A DNA stretch of 64,000 nucleotides. Origin: Alphaproteobacteria bacterium. GTDB taxonomy: Bacteria; Pseudomonadota; Alphaproteobacteria; Caulobacterales; Maricaulaceae. Both the position numbers and the translations under genes were made by a program. This document shows, piece by piece, positions 26,070 to 39,758 of this stretch. The stretch is taken from NCBI GenBank assembly GCA_016124675.1, contig WGNG01000002.1:1-64000 (forward strand), given 5' to 3'. Positions within the stretch are counted from its first letter, which is position 1. Every line of letters starts with the position of its first letter. The notes below the pieces were generated by a model. The model searched no databases. It was not told the origin of the DNA and saw only the letters and a list, made by a program, of their open reading frames with translations.

Positions 26070-27307
26070 GCTGGTTCCGCTTCGGCTTCGGGAAGAAGGA
26101 CGGCAAGAGCGACGGCAAGCCCAAGGATGGGGCTGTGCCCGATGCGGCGCACGAGCGCGCGCCCGGCGCCGGTACTCATGAGGCCCCCGCCTTGCCGGAG
26201 CAACCGCCCGCTGAAGCGGTCCCGCCTGAACCGGGCAGCGCGCCCACTCCGCCCCCCGTCTCGTCCACTGACGCCGGCGCGGTCCCGCTCCTGTCCGGCG
26301 CTCCGCCACCGCACGCGTCCGCGTCCGAAGCCCATGAGCCTGCCCCGCCTGATAGGCCTGACATCCGCGCCCAACCGCCTGCGCCGGAATCCAGGGGCCT
26401 GTTCGCGCGGCTCGCCTCGGGGCTGAAGAAATCCTCCTCGCGGCTGACCGACGCCTTTACCACCGTGTTCGCCAAACGCCGCCTCGACGGCGCGGCGCTG
26501 GAGGAGCTGGAAGAGCTTTTGATTTCCGCGGACCTCGGCGCCGCGGCGGCGGCGCGCGTGACGGCGCGTCTGGCGCGCGACAAGTTCGACGCTGAAGTGA
26601 CGGGCGCCGATATCCGCGCGGCGCTGGCCGCGGTTGTGGCTGAAACACTGCAACCGTGCGAGCAGGCGCTCGACATGTCCGGCCCGGGGCCGCGCGTGGT
26701 GCTGTTTGTCGGCGTGAACGGGTCGGGCAAGACCACCACGCTGGGCAAGATCGCGGTGAAGATGGCGCGCGAGGGCGCGTCGGTCATTACTGTTGCAGGC
26801 GACACTTTCCGGGCGGCCGCTGTCGAGCAGCTGGATGTCTGGTCGCAGCGCGCCGGCGCGCGCTTCATGAGCCGGCCCATCGGGTCGGACGCGGCGGGTC
26901 TCGCCTATGACGCGGTGGCGACCGCGCGGCGCGACGGCGCGCATGCGGTGCTGATCGACACGGCGGGGCGCCTGCAAAACAAGACCGAACTCATGGATGA
27001 GCTGCGCAAGATCGTGCGGGTGATCCGCAAGATGGACGAGACCGCGCCCCACCACGTGCTGCTCGTGCTCGACGGCACGGTGGGCTCCAACGCCCTGTCC
27101 CAGGCCGAAGCCTTCATCGAGGCCGGCGGGGTCACCGGCCTGATCATGACCAAGCTCGACGGCACCGCCAAGGGCGGCGCCCTGGTCCAGGTGGCCGAGC
27201 GCTACCGGCTTCCCATCCATTTCATCGGCGTGGGCGAGGGCGAGGCGGACCTGCAGGCCTTCAGCGCCCGCGCGTTCGCACGGGCGCTGTCAGGGCTGGC
27301 TGAATAG
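26066..27307 (+). CDS. ftsY: Signal recognition particle receptor FtsY
   Basis: SRP receptor GTPase of 413 aa. An acidic/Pro-rich N-terminal extension (A domain, residues 1-110) precedes the NG domain. Walker A GVNGSGKTTTLGKIA near residue 215, G2 DTFRAAAVEQL, G3 DTAGRLQNK and G4 TKLDGTAKGG are all present. It docks ribosome-SRP complexes at the inner membrane. The coupled start after mtaB suggests co-transcription. Its partner ffh begins at the right edge of the window. Confidence 0.96.
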   Translation: MSWFRFGFGKKDGKSDGKPKDGAVPDAAHERAPGAGTHEAPALPEQPPAEAVPPEPGSAPTPPPVSSTDAGAVPLLSGAPPPHASASEAHEPAPPDRPDIRAQPPAPESRGLFARLASGLKKSSSRLTDAFTTVFAKRRLDGAALEELEELLISADLGAAAAARVTARLARDKFDAEVTGADIRAALAAVVAETLQPCEQALDMSGPGPRVVLFVGVNGSGKTTTLGKIAVKMAREGASVITVAGDTFRAAAVEQLDVWSQRAGARFMSRPIGSDAAGLAYDAVATARRDGAHAVLIDTAGRLQNKTELMDELRKIVRVIRKMDETAPHHVLLVLDGTVGSNALSQAEAFIEAGGVTGLIMTKLDGTAKGGALVQVAERYRLPIHFIGVGEGEADLQAFSARAFARALSGLAE

Positions 27308-27402
27308 AGCGCAATCGGCAAAAGTGGGTACCGGTTTTCGGATAAATTGCACTCAAAAAAGTTAGAGCGTGCGGCCTGACGCCGTCAGGTCGGACCGCGC
27401 TA
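27307..27402. repeat. Structured intergenic repeat, copy 2
   Basis: Second copy of the element at 21095-21201. Outer arms are GAGCGCAAT (27307-27315) and ATTGCACTC (27346-27354). A second hairpin, CCTGACG-CCG-TCAGG, lies in the later half. Relative to copy 1 the arm changes CCAT/ATGG to CAAT/ATTG, a compensatory change that keeps pairing. Confidence 0.75.
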
Positions 27403-27480
27403 CAGGTTTGCCTTGAACCCGTTTGTGATGGGACGCGTTTTCCGGCCGCTGAGCCGATGTCCGCTTCTGCTGGACAGACT

Positions 27481-28746
27481 CTAGATGCTGACCCGTTCGC
27501 CACGCAGGAAGGCAGGCAGATCGCCGATCTCGCCGCCAGCGGTGCGCATGAAGAAGCGCCGCGCGGCCGGGATCCGGTCCACCAGCGACAGGCCGAGCCC
27601 GCGTACGCCGCGCACCAGGGCGTGATCATTGGAGAACAGGGCGTTGACGCCGTGGGTGCCCAGCACCAAAGCGGCCGAATCGGTGCGCCGCCAGCGATCA
27701 TAGCGCGTCAGCGTCACCGCCGCGCCCGGATCCAGGCCTGCGCGCTTGGCCTCGATCAGCACTTCAGCCAGCGCAGCTGCATCACGCACACCCAGATTGA
27801 AGCCCTGACCGGCGATGGGGTGGATGGACCGGGCCGCGTCGCCCACCAGCGCCAGGCGCGGCGCGGTGAAGCGCTCGGCCAGCACCAGACCCAGCGGATA
27901 GCTCCAGCGCGGGCCGACGGGACGCACGGCGCCCAGAAAATCGCCAAAGCGCGCCTCCAGCGCCTCCTGGAAGCCCGCCTCGTCCATCGCCTGCAGCGCC
28001 TCGGCCGCCTGCGTGCGCTCGGTCCAGACCAGGCTCGCGCGGTTGCCCGGAAGAGGCAGGATCGCAAATGGGCCGGACGGCATGAAGACTTCGTAGGCGA
28101 CGCCCTCATGGGCGCGTTCATGCTCCACCGTAAGCACCAAGGCTGACTGTCCATAAGCGTGTCCGAGATTGCGGATGCCCGCCTGTTCGCGCAAGGGAGA
28201 GGCCTTGCCATCGCAGGCGGCCACCAGCGCGGCGTCCAGCTCCCGCCCGTCCGCCAGCGTCACCACGGCGCGTCCGCCTGTCTCGCTCATCCCCGTGACG
28301 CGCGCGGGCGCTATCATGGTGAGGCCCGTCTCGTCAGCCGCGCGCGCCAGCGCAAGGCGGGCATGACGGTTTTCCGTCATCCAGCCCAGCGGCTCGCCCT
28401 CGCCGCCAGGATGGATTTCGCGCCGGTCGAAATGCAGCTGGTCCGGTCCCGGCCCGCCGCCCCGCAGCCCGTCCATCGGACGGGAATCGACCACCAGGAT
28501 ATCCTCGATGCGCTGGGCGTGGGGTTCGAGATGGGCGGCTGCGCCCACCGCCTCAAGCATGCGCCAGCTGGTATAGGCCAGCGCCGAGGCGCGCCCGTCA
28601 AAGGCCGGCGCGGTGCGCGCGTCCAGCGCCATGGCGTCGACCAGCGCGACGCTGAGACCTGCCCTGTGGAGGGCCAGCGCCAGGGTCAGGCCCGCCAGAC
28701 CGCCGCCGGACACCACGACATCGCCGGAGAAAACACGATTGCTCAT
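27481..28746 (-). CDS. UbiH/UbiF/COQ6-family FAD-dependent hydroxylase
   Basis: Flavoprotein monooxygenase of 421 aa, the class that hydroxylates ubiquinone ring intermediates. FAD-binding GGGLAGLTLALAL (about residues 14-26), a conserved D-G-R-A-S-A-L motif, and the second FAD motif GDAARSIHPIAGQGFNLG near residue 295 are present. In alphaproteobacteria such enzymes (UbiH/L/F) differ in ring position; I cannot say which. ATG 28746 is chosen, but in-frame ATGs at 28752 and 28758 are possible and no strong ribosome site distinguishes them. Confidence 0.87.
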   Translation of the reverse strand: MSNRVFSGDVVVSGGGLAGLTLALALHRAGLSVALVDAMALDARTAPAFDGRASALAYTSWRMLEAVGAAAHLEPHAQRIEDILVVDSRPMDGLRGGGPGPDQLHFDRREIHPGGEGEPLGWMTENRHARLALARAADETGLTMIAPARVTGMSETGGRAVVTLADGRELDAALVAACDGKASPLREQAGIRNLGHAYGQSALVLTVEHERAHEGVAYEVFMPSGPFAILPLPGNRASLVWTERTQAAEALQAMDEAGFQEALEARFGDFLGAVRPVGPRWSYPLGLVLAERFTAPRLALVGDAARSIHPIAGQGFNLGVRDAAALAEVLIEAKRAGLDPGAAVTLTRYDRWRRTDSAALVLGTHGVNALFSNDHALVRGVRGLGLSLVDRIPAARRFFMRTAGGEIGDLPAFLRGERVSI

Positions 28747-28824
28747 GGACATGAGCATAGCGCAGCGGCGCTGTCAGAAAAGCGCCACGGCGCCGCAGGC
28801 GCAGCGCGCCGGCCAACCGAATAG

Positions 28825-28857
28825 AAAACGCCCGCAGCCGAGGGGAGGCTGCGGGCG
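28825..28857 (-). terminator. Rho-independent terminator of rpmE
   Basis: CGCCCGCAGCC and GGCTGCGGGCG form an 11-bp stem, followed on the minus strand by TTTTC. Lies 58 bases after the rpmE stop. Confidence 0.88.
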
Positions 28858-28914
28858 CTCTTCTAAAGACCTTGATGGAGCGAAGCTCTCGTCCGATCGA
28901 GGGGGAATGGACGC

Positions 28915-29136
28915 TTAGACACCAAAGCCTTTGAACTTGTCCTTGAAGCGCGACACGCGGCCGGCGCGGTCGACCAGGGTCTGCGACCCGCCGGTCCAGG
29001 CCGGGTGGGTGCGCGGGTCGATGTCCAGGTTGAGAACATCGCCTTCCTTGCCGTAGGTGGAACGGGTCTTGAAGCGGGTTCCGTCCGTCATCACCACCTC
29101 GATGAAGTGGTAGTCGGGGTGAATATCCTGTTTCAT
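28915..29136 (-). CDS. rpmE: 50S ribosomal protein L31, cysteine-free type
   Basis: Ribosomal protein L31, 73 aa: [10 protein letters not shown] start, [16 protein letters not shown] and SHPAWTGG-like THPAWTGGS. It lacks the zinc-binding cysteines of the C+ form, the usual alphaproteobacterial type. ATG 29136 gives the standard start. About 255 bases upstream (29137-29392) contain no gene and presumably its promoter. Confidence 0.95.
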   Translation of the reverse strand: MKQDIHPDYHFIEVVMTDGTRFKTRSTYGKEGDVLNLDIDPRTHPAWTGGSQTLVDRAGRVSRFKDKFKGFGV

Positions 29137-29392
29137 CGCGCCGCTCCGGCCCCTGTGATCCGCGCCGCCCGAAGGCGGTCGCCTTGTTGTGCTGTGTCGA
29201 ACTTTTCGGACCGTTCTGCTTGCAAGCACTTGCGTGTTGCGATTGCAATCCTGCCGAAATTGAGCGGCGGTGTATATACCCCCTGCGAACGCACTTCAAC
29301 CCACAAAAGGCGCCGCGTGTCGGCTCAATGACTTACGCAAACGGCGCTCAAAAACTTCCTGTGGATATCCGTGTCCGGACCAGTTTGGCGGC

Positions 29393-30409
29393 TCAGCGCA
29401 CGTCCAGTTTCAGCTCGATCCGGCGGTTGCGCGCATAGGCTTCGGCCGATCTTCCCTGCGCGATCGGATGGTGCTCGCCAAAGCCGGCGGCCAGCAGACG
29501 GCGCGATGGTACGCCGCGCGATTCCAGATAATTGATCACCGATAGCGACCGCGCCGTGGACAGCTCCCAGTTCGAACGGAAGGCGGCGCCGGCGCCCAGA
29601 GGCGCCGGGTCGGTGTGGCCGTCGACGCGCAAGACCCAGTCGAGATCAGAGGGCAATTCGTCGATCAGCTGCAAGATCGCGTCGGCGATGGGGGTGAGGG
29701 CGGCGCGGCCCTCCTGCGACAGCTCAGCCGAGCCGGACGCAAACAGGATGTCGGTCTCGAACACAAAGCGATCGCCCGACACCCGCACGCCGGAACGGTC
29801 GCCGAGCACCTCCATCATGGCTTCCAGGAAGTCCGACCGGTAGCGCGCCAGACGCGCGACCTCGCTCGCCAGCGCGGCGTTGAGCCGCCGGCCCAGATTG
29901 ACCACTTCGGCGCCCAGCTCGGCCTCGCGCGCCTCGGCGGCGTTGAGCGCTTCGTTGAGCCGCTGCAGCTCGGCGCGCAGCGCCGCCATCTGGTTGTTGA
30001 GCAGCGCGATCGTGGCCTGCGCCTCCTCGCCCAGCGCCTCTTCCTCCGCCAGCGCCGTTTCGGCGGCGGCGAGCCCCTCGCGCAGGCCGGCCATCATGGT
30101 CTCAAGCTCGAGATTGGCCGCCGCCAGCTGGTCGCGTTCACTTTCCAGCCCGCCAATGCGCAGCGACAGGCGCTCATTATCGCTGCGCGCCAGATTGAGC
30201 TCCTCGGCCAGCGTGGAGAGGCGGGCGTTCAGCTCGGCGAGCTGCGCGTCGCGCCCGGTCAGGGCGGTGGACAGGGCGAACTGCCCGGCGGTGAAAACCG
30301 CCAGCAGGAAGACGATCACCAGCAGCAGCGTCGCCAGCGCATCGACGAAGCCCGGCCAGTAATCGCCCTGGTCGCCCTGGCCTTGCTGGAGATGTTGCGG
30401 CAGCGCCAT
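29393..30409 (-). CDS. MotB/OmpA-type peptidoglycan-binding inner-membrane protein
   Basis: A 338-aa protein: one N-terminal TM helix (FVDALATLLLVIVFLLAVF, with the MotB/ExbD-like aspartate in VDALA), a long coiled coil (about residues 45-180), and a C-terminal OmpA/MotB peptidoglycan-binding domain (LFASGSAELS, VDGHTDPAPLG, YARNRRIELKL). The channel partner is the next gene upstream. Similar pairs are widespread in alphaproteobacteria as a proton-driven envelope motor; no flagellar genes are near. Confidence 0.82.
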   Translation of the reverse strand: MALPQHLQQGQGDQGDYWPGFVDALATLLLVIVFLLAVFTAGQFALSTALTGRDAQLAELNARLSTLAEELNLARSDNERLSLRIGGLESERDQLAAANLELETMMAGLREGLAAAETALAEEEALGEEAQATIALLNNQMAALRAELQRLNEALNAAEAREAELGAEVVNLGRRLNAALASEVARLARYRSDFLEAMMEVLGDRSGVRVSGDRFVFETDILFASGSAELSQEGRAALTPIADAILQLIDELPSDLDWVLRVDGHTDPAPLGAGAAFRSNWELSTARSLSVINYLESRGVPSRRLLAAGFGEHHPIAQGRSAEAYARNRRIELKLDVR

Positions 30410-30411
30410 GA

Positions 30412-31428
30412 CTAGCGGTCCTCGCCGCCGCGTTCCCGGTTGATGCGCGCCTGGGCTTCCAGCGCCCGAACGAGCACCTTGATCTCGTCGCGCAGCAGGC
30501 GCGCCGCCTCGCGCTGGCTTTCCGCCGAATCCTCGGCGAAGCGCGCCATGATGGTCTCAAGCTGGCGGGTGTGGCGCTCCAGCGTGTGCGACAGCCGGTC
30601 CAGCGCATCGGCGCTCTGCTCCAGCAGCGCGCCGACATAGGCGCTGCCCGTCTCGTCGCCCGCGCCGGCCGGACCTGCCGACGACAGGCGCGAGATGGAG
30701 GACAGCCATTCCTCAACCTCATTATAGAACCGGTTCTGCGCGCGGCTCGCCTGCAGCTCCAGAAAGCCGATGATCAGCGATCCCGCCAGGCCGAACAGCG
30801 AGGAGGCGAAGGCTGTGCCCATGCCCTCGATCGGGTCTTCGATCGCCGCCATCAGCGCCATGGCGTCGGTCTCGCCCGCCCCGGTGGCGGTCGCCGACAC
30901 CGCGCGCACCGCCGCGCCGACATCCGAGACCACCAGGAGCAGGCCCCAGAACGTGCCGAGCAGGCCGAGGAAGATCAACAGCTTGCCGAAATAGCGCGTG
31001 AACATGCCGCTCTCGGCCATGCGGGCGGCCACTGAGTCCAGCACCACGCGGGCCGACGCCGCCGACAGGCGCGAGCGGCCATCGGCCGCGTCGGTGATCA
31101 GCGCCGCCATCGGCGCGATCAGGGCCGGCGGCGGCGGCAGCTGGTCTGGATGTTCAGCGCCATGCAGGCGCACCAGCCAGCGCGCACTCGGCCCGATGGC
31201 CAGCGCCTGCTGAAACGTATAGGCCACGCCGATCACCAGCACGCCCAGGATCACGCCATTGATCGCCGGGTTGGCCTGGAAGGCCGAGATCAGCGGCGTG
31301 CTCAGCAGGGCGCACAGGGCCGCGACAGCGCCAATGAACACCGCCATCCAGAGAATGTACTGGCCCGGTCCGGTAAAGCGCGCCTTGCGCGCGACCGGCT
31401 GGCGGGTGGCGGAGTCGTACTGGGGCAT
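30412..31428 (-). CDS. MotA/TolQ/ExbB-type proton-channel protein
   Basis: A 338-aa membrane protein with TM helices near residues 23-45 and 55-75 and a TolQ/ExbB-like core (LLIFLGLLGTFWGLLLVV and GMGTAFASSLFGLAGSLIIGFLEL) near 145-225, then a coiled-coil tail. It lies two bases from the MotB-like gene and should form a stator-like complex with it. Distinct from the tolQ copy at 45360-46013. Confidence 0.82.
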   Translation of the reverse strand: MPQYDSATRQPVARKARFTGPGQYILWMAVFIGAVAALCALLSTPLISAFQANPAINGVILGVLVIGVAYTFQQALAIGPSARWLVRLHGAEHPDQLPPPPALIAPMAALITDAADGRSRLSAASARVVLDSVAARMAESGMFTRYFGKLLIFLGLLGTFWGLLLVVSDVGAAVRAVSATATGAGETDAMALMAAIEDPIEGMGTAFASSLFGLAGSLIIGFLELQASRAQNRFYNEVEEWLSSISRLSSAGPAGAGDETGSAYVGALLEQSADALDRLSHTLERHTRQLETIMARFAEDSAESQREAARLLRDEIKVLVRALEAQARINRERGGEDR

Positions 31429-31580
31429 GACAATCCCTTGAGACAGCGGACACTTGGGTCAGGGTTGGCCTTATTGATCATGAAACGCAAGGCTTCGGGC
31501 GGAATTGGGGCGCGCCGGAGATTCGCGCCAGCGCTCCCATCACGGCCTCTCTTGCCCCACTCGCTGCAAGGGGCGCCGGA

Positions 31581-31919
31581 TCAGGCGGCGATGACCTGGC
31601 CGTTCTCGACGCGCACCGGCGCGGGCGTCAGCACCGACTTGCCCGCCGGTCCGCCCACGCACGCGCCGGTCTCCAGCTCAAAGCTGGCGCCGTGAAACGG
31701 GCAGACGATGAAGCGGCCCTCGCTGACCAGCGCGCGACCGGATGGCAGGCAGAGCGGGCGGCCCTGATGCGGGCAGACATTCACATAGGCGCGCACCGTG
31801 CTCCCTGACCGCACGATCAGGATCGGCGTCCCGGCCCAGTCCGCCGGCGCGCCGCCGGGATCGGGGATGGCGTCCAGCGCCTTGAGCACGGTGCCCGGTG
31901 TTGGCAGCGTCACGCCCAC
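31581..31919 (-). CDS. Rieske 2Fe-2S domain protein
   Basis: A 112-aa soluble Rieske protein. Cluster ligands are in C-P-H-Q-G and C-P-F-H-G (VNVCPHQGRP and VCPFHGASFELETG). It resembles ferredoxin components of oxygenases or small Rieske domain proteins. GTG start. It is eleven bases after the YciI gene, so probably co-transcribed with it. Confidence 0.85.
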   Translation of the reverse strand: MGVTLPTPGTVLKALDAIPDPGGAPADWAGTPILIVRSGSTVRAYVNVCPHQGRPLCLPSGRALVSEGRFIVCPFHGASFELETGACVGGPAGKSVLTPAPVRVENGQVIAA

Positions 31920-31929
31920 GCCAGCGCCC

Positions 31930-32223
31930 TCACGCCAGACCCTCGGGCGCTTTCAGCGTCCATCTGAAGGGCATCCACACCACGTCGGCGAACAGATCGG
32001 CCTTGGCGTAGGGGTCGTCCTTCAGGATGGCGCGCAGATGCTCGCCGTCTTCGGCTTCGACAATCAGCAGCGAGCCGGCCGGCTGGCCTTCGCCATCGAG
32101 CAGGGGCCCGCCCATTTTCACCGGCGATTCCGCCGCTCCCGCCCAGGCGAGATGGGCCGCGCGATGCTCCAGGCGTACGCTCAGCGCGCCGGCTCGATCA
32201 GTGCAGGTGACGGCGAACAGCAT
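31930..32223 (-). CDS. YciI-like protein
   Basis: A 97-aa dimeric alpha/beta protein of the YCII family. MLFAVTCTDRAGAL start, H-L-A-W central block and SLLIVEAEDGEHLRAILKDDPYAKADLF end match the family. An AGGAGG ribosome site supports ATG 32223. Function is not well defined for this group. Confidence 0.85.
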   Translation of the reverse strand: MLFAVTCTDRAGALSVRLEHRAAHLAWAGAAESPVKMGGPLLDGEGQPAGSLLIVEAEDGEHLRAILKDDPYAKADLFADVVWMPFRWTLKAPEGLA

Positions 32224-32344
32224 GGCCAGACCCTCCTTGCGGGAACCGTTGTCCGCTTGGTTACCGCGCCCGGCCACTTCCTGCCAAGCCCGTGCTGCGG
32301 CGGGCGCTGGGCAGCACGCCGTGCCGGCGCTAGCACTCGCGCCC

Positions 32345-35448
<3,104 letters not shown>

Positions 35449-35550
35449 GGGGGTGTGCCCTCTTTTTCCTCTGCGCCCGCAACACCCCTGCCTTCCCGGA
35501 CGGCGCAGCCGATCCGGGATACATCCTTGATCGTCTCCAGCGCGGCGCGC

Positions 35551-35750
35551 TCACCCCCTCACCTTTATCCTCTCCCCCATAAATGGGGGAGAGGAGGCTT
35601 GGACGATGCGTCTTTATCGGCGGGGCCAGGCGATGGCTTTTCCGGATTATCATCTCCGTTGAAGCCCCCTCTCCCCTCTTTGAGGGGGTGAGGCCGCAAA
35701 GTCTGGTCCGGGGGATCAGACGACCGGTCGAACGATAAAGGTGAGGGGTG
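35551..35750. repeat. Hairpin-rich element with terminal inverted repeats
   Basis: The gene-free stretch 35449-35780 between convergent gyrB and mnmH contains this element. Left end TCACCCCCTCACCTTTATCC (35551-35570) is matched in inverse orientation by GATAAAGGTGAGGGGTG (35734-35750), one base shorter. Inside are a perfect 12-bp hairpin CCTCTCCCCCAT/ATGGGGGAGAGG (35569-35594), C/G-tract hairpin 35664-35692, and 35686-35733, of which an inverse near-copy lies at 47935-47982. It resembles a small non-coding mobile or REP-like element. Confidence 0.68.
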
Positions 35751-35780
35751 CTGGCGAAGGCGCCTCAGGATAGTCACCCC

Positions 35781-36833
35781 CTACTCCTCCATCGCCTCCA
35801 TCACCGCCCGCGCCAGCGCATCGAGGCTCTCCCCGTCCAGCCTCTGCGCCTCGAACCTCGCGCGCACGGCGGGCTCGAACCGTTCGCGCTGGCGGGCGTA
35901 GCGCGGGTCGTAGTGCTCGGCCATCAGGCTGGCGGCCAGGGCTTCCAGTGCGCCGCCTGCGGCGAGGGCGCGCCATTCAGCGATCAAGGCTTTCGCGTGA
36001 AACGGCGCGAGGCGGGAGATCAGTGCATCAAGGCGGGCGGGATCGTCGGCGATATCGCCATAGGCGGCGGCGAGATACGCCGCGCGGGCCTCCAGCGGGG
36101 CGCTGATGATGAGGCGCGGCGCGTCGGCCATGGCGGTCCACAGGGCGGGCGGAAGGATCCGCGCGCCGATCTTGCTTGATTCAGCTTCCACCAGAACGGG
36201 CCGCGCCGGGTCGAGGGCGTCGATGGCGGCGGCGAGCGCGCTTTCAAACGCTTTCTGGCTGGGCTGGGGCGCGCTGAGGGCGCCGAACAGCGAGCCGCGA
36301 TGGCCCGCCAGGCCTTCCAGGTCCAGCACCTGCCCGCCCAGCGCCCGCACCCGCGCCAGCACCGCCGTCTTGGCCGCGCCGGTATCGCCGTCCAGAAGGA
36401 TCACCCGGGCCGGCAAGGGGGCGTCATAGACGCGCTGGTGTACCGCCTTGCGATAGCGCTGATATCCGCCCTCGACGACGCTGACCCGCCAGCCGATCTC
36501 GGACAGGATCGTGGCGAAGGCGCGCGAGCGCTGGCCGCCGCGCCAGCAATAGACCAGCGGGCGCCAGCCGCCGGGCCGGTCGTGCAGGATTGTTTCGATA
36601 TGACGCGCCGTGTTGCGCGCCACCAGCGCCGCGCCGATCTTGCGCGCCAGGAACGGGTCCTCCTGCACATAGATCGTGCCCACGCGCGCCCGCTCGCCAT
36701 TGTCGAGCACCGGCAGGTTCAGCGCGCCGGGCATGTGATCTTCGGCAAACTCGCCCGGCGAGCGCACATCGATGATCTCGTCGCAGCCCAGCGCCTTGAA
36801 ATCGCTGAGCGTCTCGGGGGCGACCTGGCTCAC
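35781..36833 (-). CDS. mnmH: tRNA 2-selenouridine/geranyl-2-thiouridine synthase
   Basis: Enzyme of 350 aa that exchanges sulphur for selenium at the wobble 2-thiouridine of tRNA (SelU/YbbB). N-terminal rhodanese domain with catalytic C96 in YCWRGGQRS; C-terminal P-loop domain with GDTGAAKT near residue 148. Starts with GTG that overlaps the folP stop by four bases. Selenium use would normally require selD; none is in this window, so its action may depend on genes elsewhere. Confidence 0.9.
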   Translation of the reverse strand: MSQVAPETLSDFKALGCDEIIDVRSPGEFAEDHMPGALNLPVLDNGERARVGTIYVQEDPFLARKIGAALVARNTARHIETILHDRPGGWRPLVYCWRGGQRSRAFATILSEIGWRVSVVEGGYQRYRKAVHQRVYDAPLPARVILLDGDTGAAKTAVLARVRALGGQVLDLEGLAGHRGSLFGALSAPQPSQKAFESALAAAIDALDPARPVLVEAESSKIGARILPPALWTAMADAPRLIISAPLEARAAYLAAAYGDIADDPARLDALISRLAPFHAKALIAEWRALAAGGALEALAASLMAEHYDPRYARQRERFEPAVRARFEAQRLDGESLDALARAVMEAMEE

Positions 36834-37666
36834 CGGCGCGCCTCCAGGATCGCCGCCTGCACGTCCAGCGCCTGGACGGTTTCGCGCACATCATGGACGC
36901 GCACCATCGCCGCGCCGGCCCGCGCGGCGTACAGGGCGGCGGCGAGCGATCCGCCGAGCCGGTCTGACGCCTCGCCCGCAGCCGGATCAATGCCGGCGAT
37001 GAAGCGCTTGCGCGAGGCGCCCACCAGGATGGGAAAGCCGAGCCCGGCGAAATGCTCCAGCGCGCCCAGAAGGGCGAGATTATGGGCGAGCGTCTTGCCA
37101 AACCCGATGCCGGGATCGAGCACAATGCGCTCGCGCGCCACGCCCGCCGCCATCGCTGCGCCCGCGCGCTGGCCGAGGAAGCGCGCCACATCGGTGATCA
37201 CATCATCATAGCGCGGCGCGTCCTGCATGGTGCGCGGTTCGCCCTGCATGTGCATCAGGCAGACCGCACAGCCGAGCCGGGCCGCCATCTCCAGGGCGCC
37301 GTCGGTCCGCAGGCCGCTGACATCATTCCACATGGCGGCCCCGGCCTGGATCGCCGCCTCAGCCACTGCCGGCTTGACCGTATCGATGGAGACACGCGCA
37401 TCGGCGCGCGCGGCGCGGATCGCCGCGATCACCGGCAGCACCCGGTCCATCTCCTCGGCCTCACCCACCGGCTCGGCGCCGGGCCGGGTGCTCTCGCCGC
37501 CGATATCGAGCCAGTCCGCGCCCTGATCGAGCAGGGTGAGCGCGTGATCGCGCGCCGCTTGCGGCGCTACAAAGCGCCCGCCATCGGAAAAACTGTCCGG
37601 CGTGACATTGACCACCCCCATCACGAGGGGGCGCCAGGGCGACAGCGGGGAGAGCGCAGCGGGCAT
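36830..37666 (-). CDS. folP: Dihydropteroate synthase
   Basis: Folate-pathway enzyme of 278 aa joining pterin diphosphate and p-aminobenzoate. N-terminal VMGVVNVTPDSFSDGGRF, then DWLDIGGESTRPGA near residue 55, WNDVSGL, and the C-terminal M-V-R-V-H-D-V block. Sulfonamide target. Co-directional with ftsH and overlapping mnmH. Confidence 0.95.
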   Translation of the reverse strand: MPAALSPLSPWRPLVMGVVNVTPDSFSDGGRFVAPQAARDHALTLLDQGADWLDIGGESTRPGAEPVGEAEEMDRVLPVIAAIRAARADARVSIDTVKPAVAEAAIQAGAAMWNDVSGLRTDGALEMAARLGCAVCLMHMQGEPRTMQDAPRYDDVITDVARFLGQRAGAAMAAGVARERIVLDPGIGFGKTLAHNLALLGALEHFAGLGFPILVGASRKRFIAGIDPAAGEASDRLGGSLAAALYAARAGAAMVRVHDVRETVQALDVQAAILEARR

Positions 37667-37703
37667 GGGAGGTTTGAAGCGCGATCAGGCGGATGTGGCA
37701 ATG

Positions 37704-37735
37704 AAAAAGGCCCGCGCCGGCCGGGGCGCGGGCCT
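37704..37735 (-). terminator. Rho-independent terminator of ftsH
   Basis: AGGCCCGCGCC / GGCGCGGGCCT perfect 11-bp stem, followed on the minus strand by TTTTTC. It lies about 20 bases after the ftsH stop, before folP. Confidence 0.88.
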
Positions 37736-37757
37736 GTTCAGGGTGCAGGCGCGTGGT

Positions 37758-39680
<1,923 letters not shown>

Positions 39681-39758
39681 GACGTCGGATGTCCTTCGCG
39701 CGTCTTGTCCGCCGGACGCGCCGGATCGGACGGGCTCGGCGGATCGCCGTTTCGAGCC

